From Ciona savignyi (taxonomy: Eukaryota > Chordata > Ascidiacea > Phlebobranchia > Cionidae), in NCBI GenBank assembly GCA_000149265.1, contig CH003301.1, forward strand, positions 435,438-499,437: 64,000 nt of DNA, given 5' to 3'. Under the pieces are notes generated by a model. It worked only from the letters and a program-made list of their open reading frames with translations, did not search any database and was not told the DNA's origin. How positions within the stretch are numbered: position 1 is the first letter of the stretch; every line of letters begins with the position of its first letter. Made by a program: the position numbers and the translations under genes. Positions 60,001 through 64,000 of this stretch are shown one piece after another.

Positions 60001-63000
60001 TATGGTTGGGAATATCATGATGTGAATTCAAAGTCGCAACCCAAAGCAATGATGCAAAAATAACACGACAATTTCTCACCTGGTTCCATTTGCCGGTTCT
60101 CCAGCGCGGACATCTTCGCTGTTTGACGCAGTTCCGCACGACACGTGGTTTGGGCTTGGTCGCCAAGCACTTCGCATCTGCCACCACCGCCCGGTTGGAG
60201 TTGAAACATTCAACACTTCGAGTTTTCGATCCACGACCACAGCTTGCAGAGCACTGGAAGGTGAAAACCGAATTGAGACGTTTACATCACGAAGTGTAAT
60301 ATTGTGATAATATTTTGTATATCGCGTATTATTGTCATGTGTAGAGAATTCAGTTTTGCATTCAGTATCCAACATGTAACATTGGCAAGTCAAATTTTGT
60401 TTACTGTATACAATTAAATGAAATATTTCTTAAGACATACAAAATGCATTAAAACTGCTACAGGCACAGTTGAATCGGTCTCGTGGAAAACAGATATTAG
60501 AAAAAAATATAGGTAATTAAACCGGAACAATTAGCACGAGTGTTACAAAATAAACTTGAACAAAGAAAAGCATAATGATAAATGCAGTTGCGGCACCTGA
60601 ATATCACAGTTCGGTATTTATAGAAAGAATATATCCGATTCATACCATAAGCAAGTAACAAAAATACGAATTGGTCTCTTAGCTTTTAGGTGTCGCAATT
60701 GGATTACATTTACGTCATTTTATGAGCATGTCCAAATAAATAGTTAGATCATAGGGCATGTTATGGTCATGTAAGGAGAGAATAGAACCTTTTATCCAGG
60801 AATAAAAATTAAGCCAGCTGGTGCGATAGAAAAATGACGAAGCAAGCATACAAATAGCAATAAACGGAGGAATGACACAGCAATAAAGGAAATACTTCCG
60901 AAACAAAAATGCTAACCGAGCAATTAGGCACGGCTAGTCGATGAGAGCCCGATCGGTTGTCAACAGCTAAATGTTTCATAACCAGCTACAGATCGCAAGT
61001 CAGATAGCGAATATTTGTAAAGTGGTTTTGTATTTAACATCAACTGAAAGGGTCAGTTCTACCAGTCCGTGCCGCGCGCTTGGCTACATCAACCCACAAT
61101 TATGGGTAATGACTTTAAAACGATAACGTTCAAGTAATGCGATATGAAAGTAAACATAAATAAACAAAATACGAGAGAGAACAATGGAAACGGAATTGCT
61201 GAAAAGAACCGTTACAGCTAAAGTATGTGAGAAATTTATTTTAAATTAACCCAAATTTTAACGAAAAGTTGATTTTAAATTTCAATGTATTCCTTAAACA
61301 TTGCAGAAGTTTAACAAAAAAACAAAGTTTTTTTAAAGTTTTTTTGTGTAGATGATGATTGCCTTAAAAAAACTACTCTTTGATATTTGACAACAATTAT
61401 GTCAAAGAAAAATGTTCGATGAATCGCCAACATAGTTTTGCTGTTGCTGATACAGGTATAAACAGCTCTTTGTGTAGTGCGGCATGTCACGATCGCTTGG
61501 TTCGTCTCCATGGCCACATATCGTCCAGCACTCTATTCCCGCAACTTTCATATTTTGCTGCTGCTACCACCCGGGTCACCTACACCGGTTATTTCAACTT
61601 ATCAATTCATACAAACTGCGTACCGCTCCCCACACTCCTTTGCGCCACCGATGGCCACCAGTGCAGATTCCCGTCCCGCAACGTTCGATCTCAACTGGTT
61701 TGAGGATGACATTGCACCGATGGTTGTACGTAGCACGCCCGTCCGACATCACGCAGTAAACGTTTCGGATTCGTCGCCCCCCTTTGCACGATTTCGAACA
61801 CTATAGGAACAGGCGAACCAGTAAGCAAAGCCATAGAAAAACATTAATACATTTGCATTTGTAAAAATATAATCAGCCAGATTTCTGCTTCGATTGTGAT
61901 TCTCGCTTTAAAAGTTTAAAGTTTTCTAAAATATCCTGGGAAAGAAAAAAAACGAACATTTCGTAAAATTGCTTTCCAATCAAGTAATAATTACAAAGCT
62001 TTGCAAGACCCTCATTCTCCCACATACGTGAAATTGTTTGCATTGTACTCACTTTGCCCCATCGACCACGCTTCCACCTTGGACAAGGGTTAGCATTACA
62101 GACTTGTATTCTGGCTGGTGGGTCAAGTGATCCGCAATCTGCTGTCGTTGTGTGTGGAGAGTAACAGACCACTGCTCGTTTTTGTGTTCCACCACCGCAT
62201 GTACTAGAGCACTGAGGAAAATAATAAAATGTGACTTGGGTTGTATTGTATTGCAAAATCGCATTTAAACAGTAGTCAGTTTAACCATGAAATATAAAAA
62301 TTAAAGCCTATGTCTATAAAATCCCGCTTATGTGAATCTACTTACCGGTGACCACCGTCCTGTCCTCCAGTTTCCAAGTCTTGTCCTGTTTGTGTCGTGT
62401 GCTCGACTCTTATGGACGGTTGACACCGACGAACGCCGTGGAATGTATGCGACTCGAGGTCGAACACCGGAATTAAACATGCGGTTCTTTAAATGAAAAC
62501 AAACCATTTTAACACCGATTATAATGTATTTTTACTTCGACTCAGTATATATTATAATGCTAACCTTTTATAAGATTATTTCTGGCATGCCTAATGTGTT
62601 TTTTACCAGAGGTTACCTATGTTTATGTATATAAATATATATGTACCATTCTTTAAGTATTTAGGCTTTAACCCGGTTTTTTTAACTTTAACTAGCCAGA
62701 CAGAAACGAGCCCCTTTATACCCAATATAATCGTGTGAGACCCACTCCCTGTCGGTGTTTACGCAACAATCCAGCAGTACCTGTCCCATAACGCACATTG
62801 CTATAAACAGGTTTACCACATATATGTTGTGGTTGTGTGGTCTTTCCAATCTTGTATTTACCTTTCTCGATACTGTGGTTGTTGTAGCCGCTGTTGTTGT
62901 TTCTGTCGTTGTGGTGCTGATGGTAGTTGTAGTGGAAGTAGTGGTCGTTGTAGTAGTCAATGGTGTAGTTGTCGGTGCATGGGTTGTTGTGGTCGTTGTG

Positions 63001-64000
63001 GTGATACACGGGGCAGAACTACAAGATTCAGATTCCGTCGGTCTGTCTTCAGTCATGCAGTGAGTCTCGTCTTGTTGGTATCGCCCATCGTACGCGCAAC
63101 GAATGTAACGCGTTCGGGTCCCTTCGCCACAGGTAACCGAACACTGGAGATAAAGGTGGTGAGATCAGTATAATAAAGCCTTATTTTCCCAAAAGCTAGT
63201 AATATAACTTACTTGAGTCCAAACACCCGTCCTCCACACACCATAGCATGGAGTATCTTCGCAACTCTCCCGAGCTGCTGGTCGACTTTCAGGCGAACCA
63301 CATTCCTCCTCTAGTGCGACCACGTCACTTCTGATGTACCGACAGCTCACGTATCTCTCCCGGACTCCTGCTCCGCACGACGAGGAGCACTGAGGATTAT
63401 TCATACGTCAGATGAACCAGATATTTTAAATTTTTGCAACGTTTCAATTTAGGGAAATTTTTCACAAAGCATTTGTTTTAGTGTGTCATAAGTTTCCAAC
63501 TCACTGGAGTCCAGGATCCGGTACGCCATCTTGCATTTTCGTGGCGGCTGTTGATCACCGCACCCCCAGATTCGAAATGAACTCCCCCGAACATCGAATG
63601 CACAGCTGGTGCCTCGGTGGATGTTGTGTGGACGACTGTGCTTGTCTCTGTGGTGGAATGCGTGACATTAACAAAACCAGCCCAAGAAGTACTGAATTAA
63701 TCAACCCGCAATTACAACAACGTTATTCTAAAAAACATCGGTCCACGGTTTGCTCTTGTGACTATATCAAGGTTTTGTGTACATCAGTGCATTATCCACA
63801 CCTGGAATAGTGGGCGGCCTTATCGCACCCCGTTCAGCTAGTCCCCGGGAAACTAAAGATGGGTATCCGCCGCCGTAAGTTCGGGATGCTCGTGGCGTTT
63901 CACAAATATTTGTTCCATGACAAGTCCGTGTGTCAGGGCGTAGGAGCGCTGTGTTGCAGAGTGAATCGCTCACAGAGGCAGACGAATGGTCCACACAGCG
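57064..64000 (-). CDS. GON-domain ADAMTS (ADAMTS9/ADAMTS20 type), C-terminal part; 5' end outside the window
   Basis: Exons in transcript order: 64000-63802 (partial), 63647-63505, 63389-63213, 63143-62862, 62486-62346, 62211-62053, 61800-61624, 60253-60080, 59999-59829, 59667-59482, 59343-59158, 59070-58834, 58585-58491, 58411-58278, 57922-57831, 57533-57429 and 57210-57064. They give 934 residues to the stop. Ten thrombospondin type-1 repeats are seen, each starting CSxxCG at an exon edge with WxxGxW at the end of the preceding exon. A Thr-rich linker interrupts them. The end is a complete GON domain: EYITLPKGEQENYSEIYGYR, TCPYNGSRDSSCACHRDYPE, VPFAMAGDCYSRSNCPQ and ITGKCGGYCSRC. GON occurs in animals only in ADAMTS9, ADAMTS20 and worm GON-1, extracellular proteases that remodel matrix during cell migration. 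The protease domain is beyond the window. Confidence 0.93.
61440..61530 (-). pseudogene. Relic TSP1-repeat exon in the ADAMTS gene
   Basis: After an acceptor (GGGAATAGAG) the minus strand reads CWTICGHGDE, the normal start of a TSP1 repeat, in the phase used by its neighbours. The conserved continuation (NQAIVTCRTTQRAVYT) appears in another frame one base over, and no WxxGxW end or donor follows. Flanking exons 61800-61624 and 60253-60080 join in phase without it. Confidence 0.55.

Noticed and set aside
60254-61430. Further TSP1 exons in the long ADAMTS intron
   Set aside because: Apart from the relic at 61530 no CSxxCG or WxxGxW pattern with splice sites was seen.
62755-63173. Val-rich and Cys-rich open frames on the plus strand
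   Set aside because: They are the reverse complement of the Thr-rich ADAMTS exon, produced by its ACC/ACA repeats.

Overview
The window is animal nuclear DNA, most probably from an ascidian tunicate (Ciona-like). This is inferred from four things: a compact AT-rich chordate gene set, introns of about 200-900 bases, several genes with an unpaired splice acceptor just upstream of the ATG (as expected for spliced-leader trans-splicing, which tunicates use), and an ER chaperone ending in HDEL. I could not run a search, so the species is not proven. All products come from reading exons by eye; total coding length is a multiple of three for each multi-exon gene once the single extra base in HSP90B1 is set aside.

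Layout, left to right: 3' half of an HtrA-type serine protease (+, 1-3.5 kb); VPS28 of ESCRT-I (+, 4.8-6.9 kb); geminin (-, 8.2-11.5 kb) with a piggyBac remnant and a MITE in one intron; tektin-2 (-, 12.2-15.4 kb); a single-exon CYP4-type P450 (+, 16.1-17.6 kb); a small SYCE2-like synaptonemal complex gene close behind it (+, 17.9-20.2 kb); a single-exon glycogen debranching enzyme, AGL (+, 22.3-26.8 kb); TMBIM4 (+, 27.5-29.7 kb); an unrecognised coiled-coil gene (+, 32.6-35.3 kb); MORN5 (-, 35.6-37.1 kb) head to head with HSP90B1/GRP94 (+, 37.9-44.3 kb); a PKA type II regulatory subunit (+, 46.6-53.6 kb); a repeat-rich gap (53.6-57.1 kb); and the 3' end of a GON-domain ADAMTS (ADAMTS9/20 type, -, 57.1-64 kb, 5' end outside the window).

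The most striking feature is HSP90B1. Three of its exons exist as adjacent, phase-matched, divergent duplicates: two pairs in the middle domain and one pair coding for the C-terminal client-binding helix. In two pairs the gap between copies is only 51 and 36 bases, too short for normal splicing, so the copies should be mutually exclusive. This would give a GRP94 whose client-facing surface is chosen by splicing. Two ER-stress elements, one exact and one near-exact, lie in opposite orientations in the shared MORN5/HSP90B1 promoter.

The genes are mostly unrelated housekeeping, ciliary (TEKT2, MORN5), meiotic or cell-cycle (SYCE2-like, geminin) and signalling genes; they do not form one pathway. 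Mobile DNA is limited to short DNA transposons (hAT-type, piggyBac-type), a tRNA-headed SINE-like family, and two unnamed repeat families. No retroviral or LTR element, CRISPR array or rRNA gene was seen.
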